A DNA stretch of 64,000 nucleotides from Chroococcidiopsidaceae cyanobacterium YX2bin18 (GCA_030446505.1 JAUJND010000006.1:22748-86747), one strand, 5' to 3'. Positions 1 through 8,838 are shown, numbered from the stretch's first letter. Notes: generated by a model not told the origin, from the letters alone. A program made the numbers and translations.

Positions 1-2041
1 ATTCTGCATCTGTCCAAGCAATCCCTTCAGTTACGCCAACATTGATCATCATTGTGTAGCTGTTACGAGCGGCAAATTGCTGCCCTACTCGTGTTACCAA
101 GGGAATGCCCATCCACAGAGTTTCTAGAGTTGTTGTAGCACCGTTGTAAGGATAGGTATCGAGAACCACATCGGCAATGCCTAAATTTGCGCGGTGAACT
201 GCCTCTGAAGGAGCATCTGGGAGAAATCGCAGGCGATCGCCATCTACACCTTCTGCTTCCGCTATTTGGTCAAAAAAGCTTTTAATTGATTCTTTATCAG
301 ATAAACCCTTAATTAAAAAGTAGCTGTTAGGCACTTGCTTAAGAATTGCATTTGCAGTCGCACCGTATCGGGATGCTGCTTGTAGCCTCGCTGAGTGCAG
401 AGATATACTACAGCATCACTGGGAATATCCAGATGATCGCGGCGGAGAGTTGGTACTGCAACCTCAAAACCATCAACGGCTATATATGTTTGGGGCAACC
501 GCCAGATTTTTTCTGTGTAATCTTTGAGCAGACTCCGGCAAAACATAAGGATCAGCAATAAAGTAATCAATACCTGGAATTCCCGAAGCATCCCAGCCTA
601 GCCAAGTGACTTGAATTGGAGCGGGTTTTAAGCGCCATGATTTCACAAGTCATATCCAGCGTGATGCTATCAAGATCAATTAAAATATCAATCTCATCCT
701 GGTAAATTTGTTCGGCAATTTCCTGACCTTCCCCCCACCTTTATATGCTTGATCTACTTGATTGACATACCAGTCTTGTAAGGGGTCGTTAATCTGTTTA
801 TAGTTAATAAAATAGGCATTAATTTTAAAGTGATCGCGGTCATGATGCTGAAATATCCATCGCGCCAGCCAGCCTACAGAATGCCTTGAAAAGCAATGTG
901 ACACATAGCCAATCTTTAAAGGCTTAGTTCGACTTGATACTGATTTCTGACAGTATCGTGCCTGTTCTTTTGCATACGTTTGCACATTATTCTGGCAAAG
1001 CCTACTCACTTGATTTTGAATGTATCTGCTATTTATTGGTTCATCCGCAAAGTAAGGCACAAAATACGTGGAATTAAACAGGCATACTGCCGTGCCTAGA
1101 TCCGGTAGTTTTGGTTGTTCTTCTATCAGCGACAACAACAGTGACTTGTGCAGATGTAAGGCTAAACAAGCTTCTTTCCAGTATCCGCCTGCACCCATTA
1201 ACCCACGCAGTAGCAAATGATTCGCATACACCTTCTGGGGCAATGTTTGCGATACAGAATAATACACCTTGGCTATCTCTATCCCTTTGGAATAATCACC
1301 AGCATTTTGATAGAAAGCAGACAGGTATTGCAATATCTTGGTATCGTCGGTATTTAAACGTAAACATACCTCAAGGAAGCCTGCCGCCAAGTTAGGTTGC
1401 TTTGCTGAATGAGCAATCTCGATTGATGCTGGTATCAAGATGTCAATAAAATTTTGAGGCTCTTTAATGTGAGCTACACAGGCTGTGGCAAATTCTAATG
1501 TTGACGGGTGCAAAGGTGCGTCATCTAAAACACTTTGCAACACTTGTAATAATAGCTCCTGCTCTACTTCTAGCAGCAATTCCGACTGGAGCAAATCAAT
1601 GATGCCGAAAGAAGTCAACTCCTCGCCAGTAAAATTCTCCAGCTTGATCGTTAAATCAATGAGATGCAGCAGGTTATTAATATTTGTAGGACTGATTTCT
1701 CGCCCATGCTGTCGAATTGCCCAAGCAACTGAGTACTCTGCCAGTGCTTCCCGTCGCTGGGCTTCAGTTTGCAGAACTTGCATCAGTTCCACTGCCCACA
1801 AATCAACTTGTTCCGGCTCCCCATCTTCCATTCCCATCAGCCAAGTTATCTGTGCTTCTGCTTCTTGCCCTTGTAACAGCAACAGCAGCCCCAAATGCCA
1901 ATAGTGAGACTTTAGTTCAGGTTCTGCTTCAATAGCTTGCTCATACAAACTTGCAGCCTTATCGTAGCTCCCTCGAATTAAATATTGCTCAGCTTGCTGC
2001 TGCAAATTAGCTGATTCAGTAGAAGCAGATTCAAGAGTCAT
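1..2041 (-). pseudogene. SPINDLY-type TPR/O-GlcNAc transferase, frameshifted, runs off the window
   Basis: This encodes a cytoplasmic glycosyltransferase of the SPINDLY/O-linked N-acetylglucosamine transferase family (Glyco_transf_41). The N-terminal part has TPR-like helices (about residues 10-70, with the motif YDKAASLYEQAIEAEPEL). The catalytic region begins near KIGYVSHCFSRHSVGWL and continues through DYFIADPYVLP, RRDHLDIPSDAVVYLC and TYPYNGATTTLETLWMGIPLVT close to base 1. The reading frame shifts near 738 (a run of C), near 530 and near 350, so no single frame covers the protein; its C-terminal end lies beyond the window. It follows pilA on the same strand, and members of this family are often found beside type IV pilin genes in cyanobacteria. 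A role in pilin glycosylation is inference. The shifts may be sequence errors or true decay. Confidence 0.8.
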
Positions 2042-2082
2042 AAACTCAAAAATTATTAATCTTTGTAGTAAAGGCGTGACTT

Positions 2083-2112
2083 AAAAAAGTGGGTAGTATT
2101 TACTACCCACTT
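2083..2112 (-). terminator. Intrinsic terminator after pilA
   Basis: On the minus strand a perfect 12-bp stem (AAGTGGGTAGTA / TACTACCCACTT) with a 2-base loop is followed directly by a T run. It lies between the end of the pilin gene and the start of the glycosyltransferase. It should end or strongly reduce pilin transcription before the downstream gene. Confidence 0.75.
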
Positions 2113-2158
2113 CTATCAAAACTTCAGCCAACAATACTAGAGCTAGGCTTCATTACTT

Positions 2159-2686
2159 TTACTTCAGAGCTGAGAAGCCAGTGGGGCATGAACCATTGTT
2201 TGTTGCAACACCAGGAATTGCTGTTGTACCAACTTTATCAGCTTCACACAAAACTGCCTGGGTGGTTGCTGCATCGGCGGTTGGTGTTATCAAATATGTA
2301 AGACCAAGATAGGACTTGAGAGCGGCCTGTTTAGAAGTTGCCCGATTGTTGGCAACAGCACTGGTTCCAATCGTCGTCGTTGCATCAACAGCGTATGTAT
2401 AGTTTTCAGTTGAAGTTTTGATGCCTATGCCTAAAGTATCTACAGTACTTGCGAACGAACTGTTCTCCAGATAAAATGCCTGCTGCGCTCGGTTCATTGA
2501 GCCAGCATACTGTTTCGCTTCCGATTGTTTGCCCTTGTTAGCTTGGTTAAGGAAGGAAGGTAGGGCAATAGCGGACAAAATACCAATAATGATGATCACG
2601 ACGAGTAATTCAATCAGTGTGAAACCCTCGTCCTTTCTCTTTAGAGTCAAATGTTGCAGGAATTTAGCTTTTAGTTCGGTCTTCAT
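2159..2686 (-). CDS. pilA: Type IV pilin-like protein (PilA)
   Basis: This is a major pilin-like protein of the type IV pilus, assembled at the cell envelope for twitching motility, adhesion or DNA uptake. The product is 175 aa if it starts at MKTELKAKF (2686), which is preceded by AGGA at suitable spacing; an upstream in-frame start is less likely. The prepilin peptidase site is KDEG/FTLIELL, followed by the hydrophobic helix VVIIIIGILSAIALPSFL; the mature protein would begin with Phe. Two cysteines near the C terminus (VLCEAD and GSCPTG) fit the pilin D-loop. The rest is a Thr/Ala-rich globular domain. A glycosyltransferase gene follows on the same strand after a terminator-like hairpin. 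Assignment to the PilA family is firm; whether it is the major or a minor pilin is not settled. Confidence 0.9.
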   Translation of the reverse strand: MKTELKAKFLQHLTLKRKDEGFTLIELLVVIIIIGILSAIALPSFLNQANKGKQSEAKQYAGSMNRAQQAFYLENSSFASTVDTLGIGIKTSTENYTYAVDATTTIGTSAVANNRATSKQAALKSYLGLTYLITPTADAATTQAVLCEADKVGTTAIPGVATNNGSCPTGFSALK

Positions 2687-2827
2687 AGTTTTCCTGGGGC
2701 TGGGGGATTCATGATTACTATCTTCTAGAGTTAACTTGCCCACTTCCGCCGCTTTTCCTATCACCCCAACAAAAATTCAGTATATCTACTTGGTTAGCCA
2801 GCCCACTGACCAAAGACAGCGCTATTC

Positions 2828-3070
2828 TTAGGTAAATATCCGCTTACAATCTTTGCATTCATACCGTTGTCTACTATAGCGATCGCTCCCTCGCTTCCTA
2901 TTATCTCCCCCACAATAAGGACAGTTTTGGGTAGGAGCAAGCTGAGGTCTACCCACGCTCAGAGCTTTATCTACAAACTGATAACCGCAACTTTTACAAA
3001 TTTTGGCTGGTTTCCCCCGACGAGTTCCAGCTTTACTGATTGATGTGGAGTTGCACTTAGGACACTCCAT
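2828..3070 (-). CDS. Small double zinc-ribbon protein (IS1/InsA-like)
   Basis: This 80-aa protein has two zinc ribbons: CPKCNSTS...CKSCGYQF and CPYCGGDN...CKDCKRIF. The pattern resembles the N-terminal zinc-binding domain of IS1-type transposases (InsA), but no catalytic partner follows, so this may be a stand-alone DNA- or RNA-binding protein. The start at 3070 (MECPKC) is favoured by an AGGA Shine-Dalgarno sequence six bases upstream. It overlaps by 14 bases the 3' end of a coiled-coil gene on the same strand, which indicates translational coupling of the two. That partner is broken by an insertion sequence, so expression of this gene may be altered. Function is unknown. Confidence 0.7.
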   Translation of the reverse strand: MECPKCNSTSISKAGTRRGKPAKICKSCGYQFVDKALSVGRPQLAPTQNCPYCGGDNRKRGSDRYSRQRYECKDCKRIFT

Positions 3071-3329
3071 GATTATCCTGCTCCAATCGATTAACTCGAC
3101 GCTCAAGAGTTGTTAATCTACTCAGTAAATCTGAGCGATCTCCCTCTCCAGTTATGGAATAACCAATTAGCTGCTCAATACGGCGCTCATGGCGTTGGCT
3201 AATTTCCTTAAGGTCTGTTACTGATTCCCTTAGTTCAGAGGTAGATTCCCTTAGTTCAGAGATATCTTGACCTAATCGATCTAAAGAACTATCAAACCTT
3301 AACTGCGAGTTTTGTAACTCTTTCTGAAC

Positions 3330-4500
3330 CAGAAATGTTGAACTGTGTTATAAAACTTTACATAACAACTTACACTACCTCAGTTTCAAGCCAATTTGTT
3401 TAATCAGAAACAATTCGTTCTATCCAATGTATATAACTGATTTCTTGACACATACAAGCTTGAAGATAGCGAAGTTTATCTAGTAGCTTATCTCCCCATT
3501 CCTGGGGAATCTCTACTAGCTGTAATATTAAGTAAGCAATTAAGGTGGCATAAATTTGTATAGCTATCCCATTGACATTCTTAGTAATTAGCTTGTCCAG
3601 TTTTAAGTGCATTTTTAAAACTTCCATAACAACTCAATCCCCCAACGGCAGCGATAAATATTCATCACTTGTTCATCGCTAACAGCCATTGCTCCTGACG
3701 GCGGTAAGTTCGTGACTAAACGATACTCTACTTTTGTCTCTAGGTCGCAAAAATTTACGACTCGATACACCCCAGAGTGCTTGCCAGTTCCTACTCGCAC
3801 TTTTGCCGATTCTTTATCAAAGTCTAGCTTGTAGTTTTGACTAATTCTTAGCACAAAATGTTTAGCCGACTTGGAGGTTTTTCTCAAAAACTTTAAACTA
3901 GCAAATCCTCTATCCATGACTCCTATAGCAGTTGGCGGCAAAGCATCTATCATCTGGGAGCCATAATTGTAGTCATGGTCATTCCCAAAGTTAATTAGGT
4001 TGTCTGCTGTTGCTTTACTCTCTAAGTTCAAACAGCTAAACAGCTTCACTTGATGGTATCCCTGGAGCCATAGCAACTTGCTAGTTAAAGTAATAGTAGT
4101 GGAATCAATCGGGCAAATTGCATAGTTATTGCTGCCAATCCGACCGGACACACGCTGATTCAGCTTTTGATAAATTTGGCGGAATACTTCTTGACTTCGG
4201 CACTGACTTGCTCGAGAAAGTTGAAATGTCTGCGGCAAATCCTGTGCCGTTCAATCGCTTAAACAAATCCCTCATACTGGTCAAACTCTTATCCATTGCA
4301 TAACCAAGCCAACATTCAACGAACAGGCGTGTGTTCAGGACTGGATAATCATTTTTAGGTAGGTCTTTTAACAAACCCTTGACAATCTTGGCAAACGAGA
4401 GTACCATGCGTAGCTAACAATAATTAATCAGTTACAGCCTAAAAGTTATCACTTTTTGGGCTGCTTTTTTATCGCAAATTCCTAACATTCAACACTTCTG
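3330..4500 (-). mobile_element. IS4-family insertion sequence with TIRs and 9-bp target duplication
   Basis: The element is 1171 bp. Its left end begins CAGAAATGTTGAA and its right end, read on the minus strand, begins CAGAAGTGTTGAA, so the terminal inverted repeats match at 12 of 13 positions. TTTCTGAAC flanks it at 3321-3329 and again at 4501-4509, a 9-bp target duplication that fits the IS4 family. It carries one transposase gene on the minus strand. The perfect target duplication suggests a fairly recent insertion. Confidence 0.88.
3400..4407 (-). pseudogene. IS4-family DDE transposase, two frameshifts
   Basis: This is the transposase of the enclosing element. It starts at ATG 4407 (MVLSFAKIVKGLLKDLPKNDY). 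The catalytic signatures are present: first Asp in CPIDSTTITL, second Asp in IGVMDRGFAS, and the Y-(2)-R-(3)-E-(6)-K box in YRCRWGIELLWKF with the lysine following after a frame change. The frame shifts near 4225 (between ADISTFSSK and LSRASQCRSQ) and near 3620 (between ELLWKF and LKMHLKLDKL). If the shifts are real the copy is dead. Programmed frameshifting is known in other IS families but two shifts in an IS4 transposase would be unusual. The joined length of about 335 aa is short to normal for the family. Confidence 0.82.
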
Positions 4501-4693
4501 TTTCTGAACTGCCAACATTCCTTCAATTGTGCGTTGGATTTCTTCTGGGGTCATAATTACCTCATAAGCTTGATATTACTATTGTGTACTCAAGGTAATA
4601 TGCAATACCTCAAGATACTTAAGGAAGTTGCCTAAATTTGCAGTTGCAATCGCAAATTAAAACTTGATACCATTTATTAGTGTCATAACATAG

Positions 4694-4954
4694 TTGCACA
4701 TAACGGAAGAACGAGAGGCACTTACAGTCCGTTTCCCAACACACTTGCTAGCTCAAATAAAATTGCACAAGTCAAGGAGAGTCCTGAATGACCTAATAAT
4801 TAAGGCGCTGGAGAGAAGTGCGCTACCGTCAAGGACTGGCAGCTCATCACAGAATTATCGCTAGACGCGAAAAAATCAGGAAAAGACCGGAACTCAACCA
4901 AATTCCACAAACTTGATTCGCCAACTTAGAGAAGGCAAGGCACGTTATGACTAG
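4694..4954 (+). pseudogene. Ribbon-helix-helix type antitoxin, frameshifted
   Basis: Read across two small frame changes (near 4760 and 4812), this gives ALTVRFPTHLLAQIKLHKS, NDLIIKALER, EVRYRQGLAAHHRIIARREK and finally NSTNLIRQLREGKARYD. This looks like the antitoxin of a PIN-toxin pair: a short N-terminal strand with a DNA-binding helix pair, and a C-terminal tail for toxin binding. No ATG is apparent; TTG at 4694 is the best start candidate. The stop overlaps the ATG of the PIN gene by eight bases, the usual arrangement of such pairs. The frame changes make it non-functional as written. Confidence 0.6.
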
Positions 4955-5384
4955 AGCTTTATGTTTGGATACTAGCGTTTTGATTCAGTACCTTACTCCT
5001 GGAAGAACTCCAAACCCAGGCAGAAGCTCTAGTGCTAGAAGCAGTAGAAACACAGTTAGGCTGGTTGCTCCAGCGTTTGCTTGGGCAGAAATAGGCTCTG
5101 TACTTCGCAAAAAAAACACGGATTAATCTACTTTCCCCAGAGCAAAAGGATTGTTTCGACGACTTCTGCCAATTACCCATCGACTACATTGACACTGACC
5201 AAATTAGGGCAAGAGCTTGGGACATTGCTCAACAATATCAAATGCGCGCTCTATACGATGCAGCATTCTCGCCTGTGCGGAATCTGTTGGCGGGGATTGT
5301 CAGTTTTGGACATTACTCGACAAAACTCTGCTGAATCAATTAGGTCTGGCTAGACCCGTATATGTTAGAGAACTAGGAGTGTAG
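4947..5384 (+). pseudogene. PIN-domain (VapC-like) toxin, frameshifted
   Basis: This is a broken ribonuclease toxin of the PIN family. The reading frame starts MTRALCLDTSVLIQYL, carrying the first catalytic Asp. It continues after a shift as LEELQTQAEALVLEAVE, then APAFAWAEIGSVLRKK with the conserved Glu, LLSPEQKDCFDDFCQLPIDYID, AWDIAQQYQMRALYDAAF with the later acidic residues, and ends LGLARPVYVRELGV. Shifts occur near 5003, 5060, 5115 (a run of A) and 5272. It partners the upstream antitoxin remnant. The family would cleave specific RNAs when released from its antitoxin. Four shifts in 438 bp suggest decay, although sequence error is not excluded. Confidence 0.7.
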
Positions 5385-5765
5385 TTGACATCCTCACCGC
5401 CGTAGAACGGCAGTGATTCCCAAATCTCACGATTTGAGTTTTGCTTTCTTAGCAACTGCCTCTACTCCCTGAAGAAGATTTGGTCTTACGTTCGCTCCAC
5501 AGACTATCCCCGCAAGCCCTGCGGTTCTTATGTGTCGAATACCAAAAAGGAATTCTTATGTACTGTTGTGATTCGAGGGATGTTTACCATTGCCCCGTCA
5601 TCTTTTCCCGGTCTACCGATTTTTCTGCGCCACTACAAAATCTTGTAGTTTTGGTGTTAGGCTTTCTGTCTCCATCGTCGCGGGTGGGTCAAAGACCATG
5701 TATATTTTAGCACGAAAGATCAGGTCCGTGCTACAAACACGGGGTTTCCACCCACAAATTCAGAT
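5385..5765 (-). mobile_element. IS200/IS605-type remnant with terminal hairpins
   Basis: No open gene is present. The segment holds several short hairpins, such as ACTACAAAATCTTGTAGT near 5633 and an imperfect stem around 5397-5416. It ends with a sequence resembling the 3' end of cyanobacterial TnpB elements, reading on the minus strand ACGGCGGTGAGGATGTC just before the border. A weak trace of a TnpB C-terminal zinc-finger region (RRACGDSL) can be read near 5515. I interpret it as an internally deleted, non-autonomous element. Exact borders are uncertain. Confidence 0.42.
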
Positions 5766-5803
5766 GACTGAAAATAGACATAGATGCTTTGGCAACTTCA
5801 CCC

Positions 5804-5986
5804 ATGACAGCCATCACTCTAAATTTCCACTCAGTTGTTGATTTAACAGACGAGCAATTTAGCAAGCTTTGTCAGGCAAATCCAGATATCAAATTGGAGC
5901 GCACTGCCAAAGGAGAATTAATTGTACAGCGATCGCTTCTTAGTCCAAAAGATAATATGCCTGTAATATATTGTGCGCTCCCATAA
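5804..5986 (+). pseudogene. Truncated Uma2 (DUF820) family copy
   Basis: The first 45 or so residues (MTAITLNFHSVVDLTDEQFSKLCQ to RTAKGELIV) are almost identical to those of the complete Uma2 genes further along. After ELIV the sequence diverges (QRSLLSPKDN) and stops, so the whole PD-(D/E)XK nuclease core is missing. The start at 5804 matches the start of the full copies. The upstream sequence ACATAGATGCTTT is also shared with the copy at 7770, so the duplication included the leader. It is a dead fragment generated by recombination or deletion. Confidence 0.75.
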
Positions 5987-6128
5987 TTCACTCAAGGCAC
6001 TTACTAATATAAACCGCATGAATCACCCACCGTAATTTAGAATACAATCTTATTTGTGCTTGTGTGTACATTGTCGGCACCAAAAGGCATACTGTTAGTT
6101 AAAAAGCGAAATTAAATAGAACTTGATT

Positions 6129-6411
6129 ATGTCAGACTCTAAGGTAAAAGGTAGCAGAATTGATTTGGAGAGTTACTCAGGAACAAAAAGAGCTAGTAGA
6201 GCGTGCTGCGGCGCTCAAAGGAGTCTCCTTGAGTGCCTACACGCTATTTTATGTTTTACCAGCAGCCAAACAAGAAGTAGATTCCCATGAAAAGTTAGTT
6301 CTATCTAATCGTGACAGAGATTTGTTTATGTCAGTCATGGAAAATCCCCCAGAACTGAAAGGAAAACTCAAATCTGCGATTGAGAAATATCGAGAGAAGT
6401 ATGGAAAGTGA
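6129..6411 (+). pseudogene. DUF1778 (TacA-like) antitoxin, one frameshift
   Basis: This is a type II antitoxin of the DUF1778/TacA family, which binds DNA through a ribbon-helix-helix and neutralises a GNAT toxin. The natural start is ATG 6129 (MSDSKVKGSRIDL); a single extra base near 6168 breaks the frame before RVTQEQKELVERAAALKGVSLSAYTLF. The rest is clean to REKYGK. The C terminus overlaps the toxin gene by 11 bases. Except for the one base the protein is complete at about 93 aa, so a sequencing error is quite possible here. It probably represses its own operon together with the toxin. Confidence 0.78.
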
Positions 6412-6922
6412 TGGGGAAGTACGATGGGATTTTCAGCCAATTGATAAAAAGCATCAGAGAAATTCTTTTGATTGTGGCTACCAAATTTTGAATGATTATC
6501 TTAAAAAATATGCCAGACAAAATCATATTAAAGGTATTGCTAAAACTTTTGTAGCTACTCCCGCGTCAGGCGGATTAAAAGTTGACGGTTACTATACAGC
6601 TAGCGCCAGCGTAATCGAATATGAGTTTATTCCCGACTCTTACCAACGCGGAATGCCTGCTTATCCTATTCCAGCAATGTTAATTGGTAGGCTAGCTGTA
6701 GACAATTTAGCTAAAAGACAAGGTTTAGGTTCAGAACTATTAGTAGATACCCTTTATCGTGCCGTTCGTGCTTCCCAAGAAATTGGCATATTTGCAGTCA
6801 GAGTTGATGCTATAGATTTGAAGGCAAAGGAATTTTATTTAAAGCATGAGTTTATTCCTTTTCAGGATGAAGAACTTTCACTTTTTCTACCAATGGAAAC
6901 AATATTAAGAGAGTTTAGTTAA
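6401..6922 (+). CDS. GNAT acetyltransferase toxin (TacT-like)
   Basis: This is a type II toxin of the GNAT family. Related enzymes (TacT, AtaT) acetylate the amino group of aminoacyl-tRNA and stop translation. The protein is 173 aa from ATG 6401 (MESDGEVRWDF), chosen because it overlaps the antitoxin stop, as in other pairs of this type; an in-frame start seven codons upstream is less likely. The acetyl-CoA-binding signature is LIGRLAVDNLAKRQGLGSELLVDTLYRA, and the C-terminal FYLKHEFIPF strand follows with the catalytic-type Tyr. DCGYQILNDYLKKYARQN near the N terminus is typical of this subgroup. It lies in an island of toxin-antitoxin and Uma2 genes. Confidence 0.87.
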   Translation: MESDGEVRWDFQPIDKKHQRNSFDCGYQILNDYLKKYARQNHIKGIAKTFVATPASGGLKVDGYYTASASVIEYEFIPDSYQRGMPAYPIPAMLIGRLAVDNLAKRQGLGSELLVDTLYRAVRASQEIGIFAVRVDAIDLKAKEFYLKHEFIPFQDEELSLFLPMETILREFS

Positions 6923-6988
6923 TTGTTATGTTCAAAATTTATCTTGGTCTACATCATATATAGATGCATTTGAAGGAGTTTCACCTAA

Positions 6989-7588
6989 ATGACTGCGATC
7001 GCCCTAGATTTAACCTCAGTTGTTGATTTAACAGACGAGCAGTTTAGCAAGCTTTGTCAGACGAATCCAGATATCAAATTAGAGCGCACTGCCAAAGGAG
7101 AATTAATCGTTATGCCGCCAACTGGGGGAGAGACAGGCGATCGCAACTCTGAAATTAACTTTCAACTCAGAGCTTGGAACAAGCAGAACCTCTTAGGTAA
7201 AGTATTTGACTCTTCCACTGGATTTAAATTGCCTAATGGAGCAGACCGTTCCCCTGATGCTAGCTGGGTAAAGTTAGAGCGTTGGCAAGCATTGACCCCC
7301 GCTCAACGTCAAAAATTCCCTCCCTTAGCTCCTGACTTTGTAGTAGAACTACGCTCTGCTAGTGATGAAATCAAGCCATTGCAGAACAAAATGCAGGAGT
7401 ACCGAGATAATGGCGTGCGCTTGGGTTGGCTGATCGATCCTCAAAATCAACAAGTTGAGATTTACCGCCAGGGACAAGATGTGGAAGTAGTGCGTATGCT
7501 GGAAGCGTCGGCAAAGCGATCGCCCTCCACTTTATCCGGCGAAGACGTGCTGCCAGGGTTTGTCTTGAATTTGCAAGATATTTGCTAA
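6989..7588 (+). CDS. Uma2 family endonuclease-like protein (DUF820), copy 2
   Basis: This complete 199-aa member of the Uma2/DUF820 family has a predicted PD-(D/E)XK nuclease fold. Visible core: SPDASWV (Asp), PDFVVELRSASDEIKPLQNKMQEY (acidic residues and Lys) and VRLGWLIDPQNQQVEIYR, the usual C-terminal strand. GGAG lies before the ATG at 6989. The N-terminal segment is nearly identical to the other copies here, but the middle (TGDRNSEINFQLRAWNKQN) has diverged. These proteins are hugely multiplied in cyanobacterial genomes and their biological role is not established. HIP1 sites lie within the gene. Confidence 0.88.
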   Translation: MTAIALDLTSVVDLTDEQFSKLCQTNPDIKLERTAKGELIVMPPTGGETGDRNSEINFQLRAWNKQNLLGKVFDSSTGFKLPNGADRSPDASWVKLERWQALTPAQRQKFPPLAPDFVVELRSASDEIKPLQNKMQEYRDNGVRLGWLIDPQNQQVEIYRQGQDVEVVRMLEASAKRSPSTLSGEDVLPGFVLNLQDIC

Positions 7589-7604
7589 CAGGCAGTAGCT
7601 ATCC

Positions 7605-7650
7605 AAAGGCGCGTGAAGCGAAGCTATCCCGCAGGGAATCGCCTAGCTAG
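7605..7650. repeat. Small dispersed palindromic repeat
   Basis: The stretch includes GCGAAGCTATCCCGCAGGG followed by AATCGC, an imperfect palindrome. It closely resembles a segment lying inside the amidase gene near 17788. Short palindromes of this type are scattered through cyanobacterial genomes. It sits between two Uma2 copies. Confidence 0.5.
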
Positions 7651-7769
7651 AACAGAACCATTACAGCATTGTGCTTCGTTCAAATCTGAAGTGCGATCGC
7701 CTCAAACAATGAACTTGCATCCAGAAGTAGCACACAATAAACATAGATGCTTTTTTGGCAATTTTACCC

Positions 7770-8366
7770 ATGACAGCCATCACCTTAGATTTCCACTCAG
7801 TTGTTGATTTAACAGACGAGCAGTTTAGCAAGCTTTGTCAGACGAATCCAGATATCAAATTAGAGCGCACTGCCAAAGGAGAATTAATTGTTATGCCACC
7901 CACCGGATGGGGTACTGGGAATCGTAATGGCAGACTGACGCAGCAGTTGTTTAATTGGGCAGATGCAGATTCAACTGGAATTGCTTTTGATTCTTCTACG
8001 GGTTTTAAACTCCCTAATGGAGCAGATCGTTCTCCCGATGCTGCTTGGGTAAGACAAGAAAGAATAGATGCTTTAAATCCAGATCCAGATAAATTCCTGC
8101 CCTTGGCTCCTGACTTTGTAGTTGAGTTGATGTCTGCAACTGATAACCTCAAAACAACGCAAGCCAAAATGCAGGAGTACCGCGACAATGGCGTGCGCTT
8201 GGGTTGGTTAATTGACCCCAAAACTCAACAAGTCGAGATTTACCGCCAGGGACAAGATGTGGAAGTAGTGCGTATGCTGGAAGCGTCGGCGAAGCCATCG
8301 CCCTCCACTTTATCAGGCGAAGACGTGCTGCCAGAATTTGTTTTAGTTTTGAAAGATATTTTTTGA
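7770..8366 (+). CDS. Uma2 family endonuclease-like protein (DUF820), copy 3
   Basis: This complete 198-aa Uma2 protein starts MTAITLDFHSVVDLTDEQ. The start at 7770 is chosen over an in-frame ATG five codons upstream because all four copies begin at this methionine. Core motifs are SPDAAWVRQER, PDFVVELMSATDNLKTTQAKMQEY and LGWLIDPKTQQVEIYR. It shares long DNA identity with copy 2 at both ends (residues 6-45, and the C-terminal RQGQDVEVVRMLEASAK region), while the centre matches the broken copy at 11003 better. This mosaic pattern suggests recombination between the copies. Molecular function is predicted nuclease only. Confidence 0.88.
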   Translation: MTAITLDFHSVVDLTDEQFSKLCQTNPDIKLERTAKGELIVMPPTGWGTGNRNGRLTQQLFNWADADSTGIAFDSSTGFKLPNGADRSPDAAWVRQERIDALNPDPDKFLPLAPDFVVELMSATDNLKTTQAKMQEYRDNGVRLGWLIDPKTQQVEIYRQGQDVEVVRMLEASAKPSPSTLSGEDVLPEFVLVLKDIF

Positions 8367-8408
8367 TTGGTAAGCAAAGTGAGCAAACACCCACAGCTAG
8401 ACCGCTCG

Positions 8409-8618
8409 CTACTTAGCTTGATTGAGCTTCTCTCTTAAGATAGCTTCAACTTCGCTTTCAGGATTCGCTAGCTCAAAAGGATAGGGTTGACGGTTGGCAG
8501 CGTTACGACGACTCATTAAGACTTCCAGCACAGCTTGAAAGGCTTCCTCCTCATTTCGATGTTCTGATATATACCGCTTTAGCTCAGCATTCGTCAGATG
8601 AGACAAATTTGATGTCAT
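8409..8618 (-). CDS. DUF6887-like small protein
   Basis: This 69-aa protein reads MTSNLSHLTNAELKRYISEHRNEEEAFQAVLEVLMSRR and ends VEAILREKLNQAK. The opening LT..EL..YI..HRN.EEAF pattern matches a small cyanobacterial family (DUF6887, from memory) usually coded beside DUF6888. The start at 8618 overlaps the stop of the upstream fragment (TTATGA). Function is unknown; the tight pairing and small size suggest a two-gene module, possibly toxin-antitoxin-like, but that is only inference. It lies in a cluster of such modules. Confidence 0.7.
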   Translation of the reverse strand: MTSNLSHLTNAELKRYISEHRNEEEAFQAVLEVLMSRRNAANRQPYPFELANPESEVEAILREKLNQAK

Positions 8619-8722
8619 AAAACAAACTCCCAACTCCGATCTTCATCAATTACCGATGCAATTTCATCAATCACCCCAGCCTGCATATAAATTGTCTTAA
8701 ATCTCTGGTCGTAACGCGAAAC
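8615..8722 (-). pseudogene. 5'-truncated DUF6888-like partner gene
   Basis: The minus strand reads RYDQRFKTIYMQAGVIDEIASVIDEDRSWEFVL and stops at the TGA overlapping the next gene's ATG. The first in-frame codon upstream is a stop at 8723, and no start is present, so the N-terminal half is missing or out of frame. The ending with an aromatic residue and the position suggest the DUF6888 family. Identification rests mainly on context. Confidence 0.45.
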
Positions 8723-8813
8723 TTAGCTCTAGCAGGCGTAGTTCAGAATGCCCCCTGCAATGTAGGCGATCGCATTATTTGGCAGTCCTCTGCACTCATG
8801 GTTCCTCACTAGG

Positions 8814-8838
8814 GATATCATTTTGGAAGAATGATATC
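8814..8838. promoter_or_regulatory. Palindromic operator of the RHH/PIN toxin-antitoxin operon
   Basis: A perfect 9-bp inverted repeat, GATATCATT and AATGATATC, separated by seven bases, lies 11 bases before the antitoxin ATG. RHH antitoxins typically bind such palindromes to repress their own promoter. The assignment is inferred from position and symmetry. Confidence 0.65.

Larger units (their letters stand above)
3057..4554 (-). pseudogene. Coiled-coil protein gene interrupted by an IS4-family element
   Basis: The gene is split in two. The 5' part starts at ATG 4554, with GAGG upstream, and reads MTPEEIQRTIEGMLAVQ. The 3' part resumes at about 3329 as VQKELQNSQLRFDSSL and continues as a charged coiled coil with a near-repeated ELRESTSELRES, ending NRLEQDNHGVS with its stop at 3057-3059. 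The nine bases TTTCTGAAC occur on both sides of the inserted element and restore the frame when joined once, giving about 110 aa. The intact protein would resemble small cyanobacterial coiled-coil proteins of unknown function. It overlaps the zinc-ribbon gene downstream, which suggests that the two proteins normally work as a pair. Confidence 0.8.

Noticed and set aside
3400..4238. Two separate small genes in the IS4 element
   Set aside because: The pieces join into one transposase with the catalytic residues in order; they are fragments of one gene.
5081..5710. Independent plus-strand proteins between the PIN relic and the Uma2 fragment
   Set aside because: The first is an off-frame part of the PIN gene, and the second lies in a transposon remnant with hairpins and no conserved pattern.
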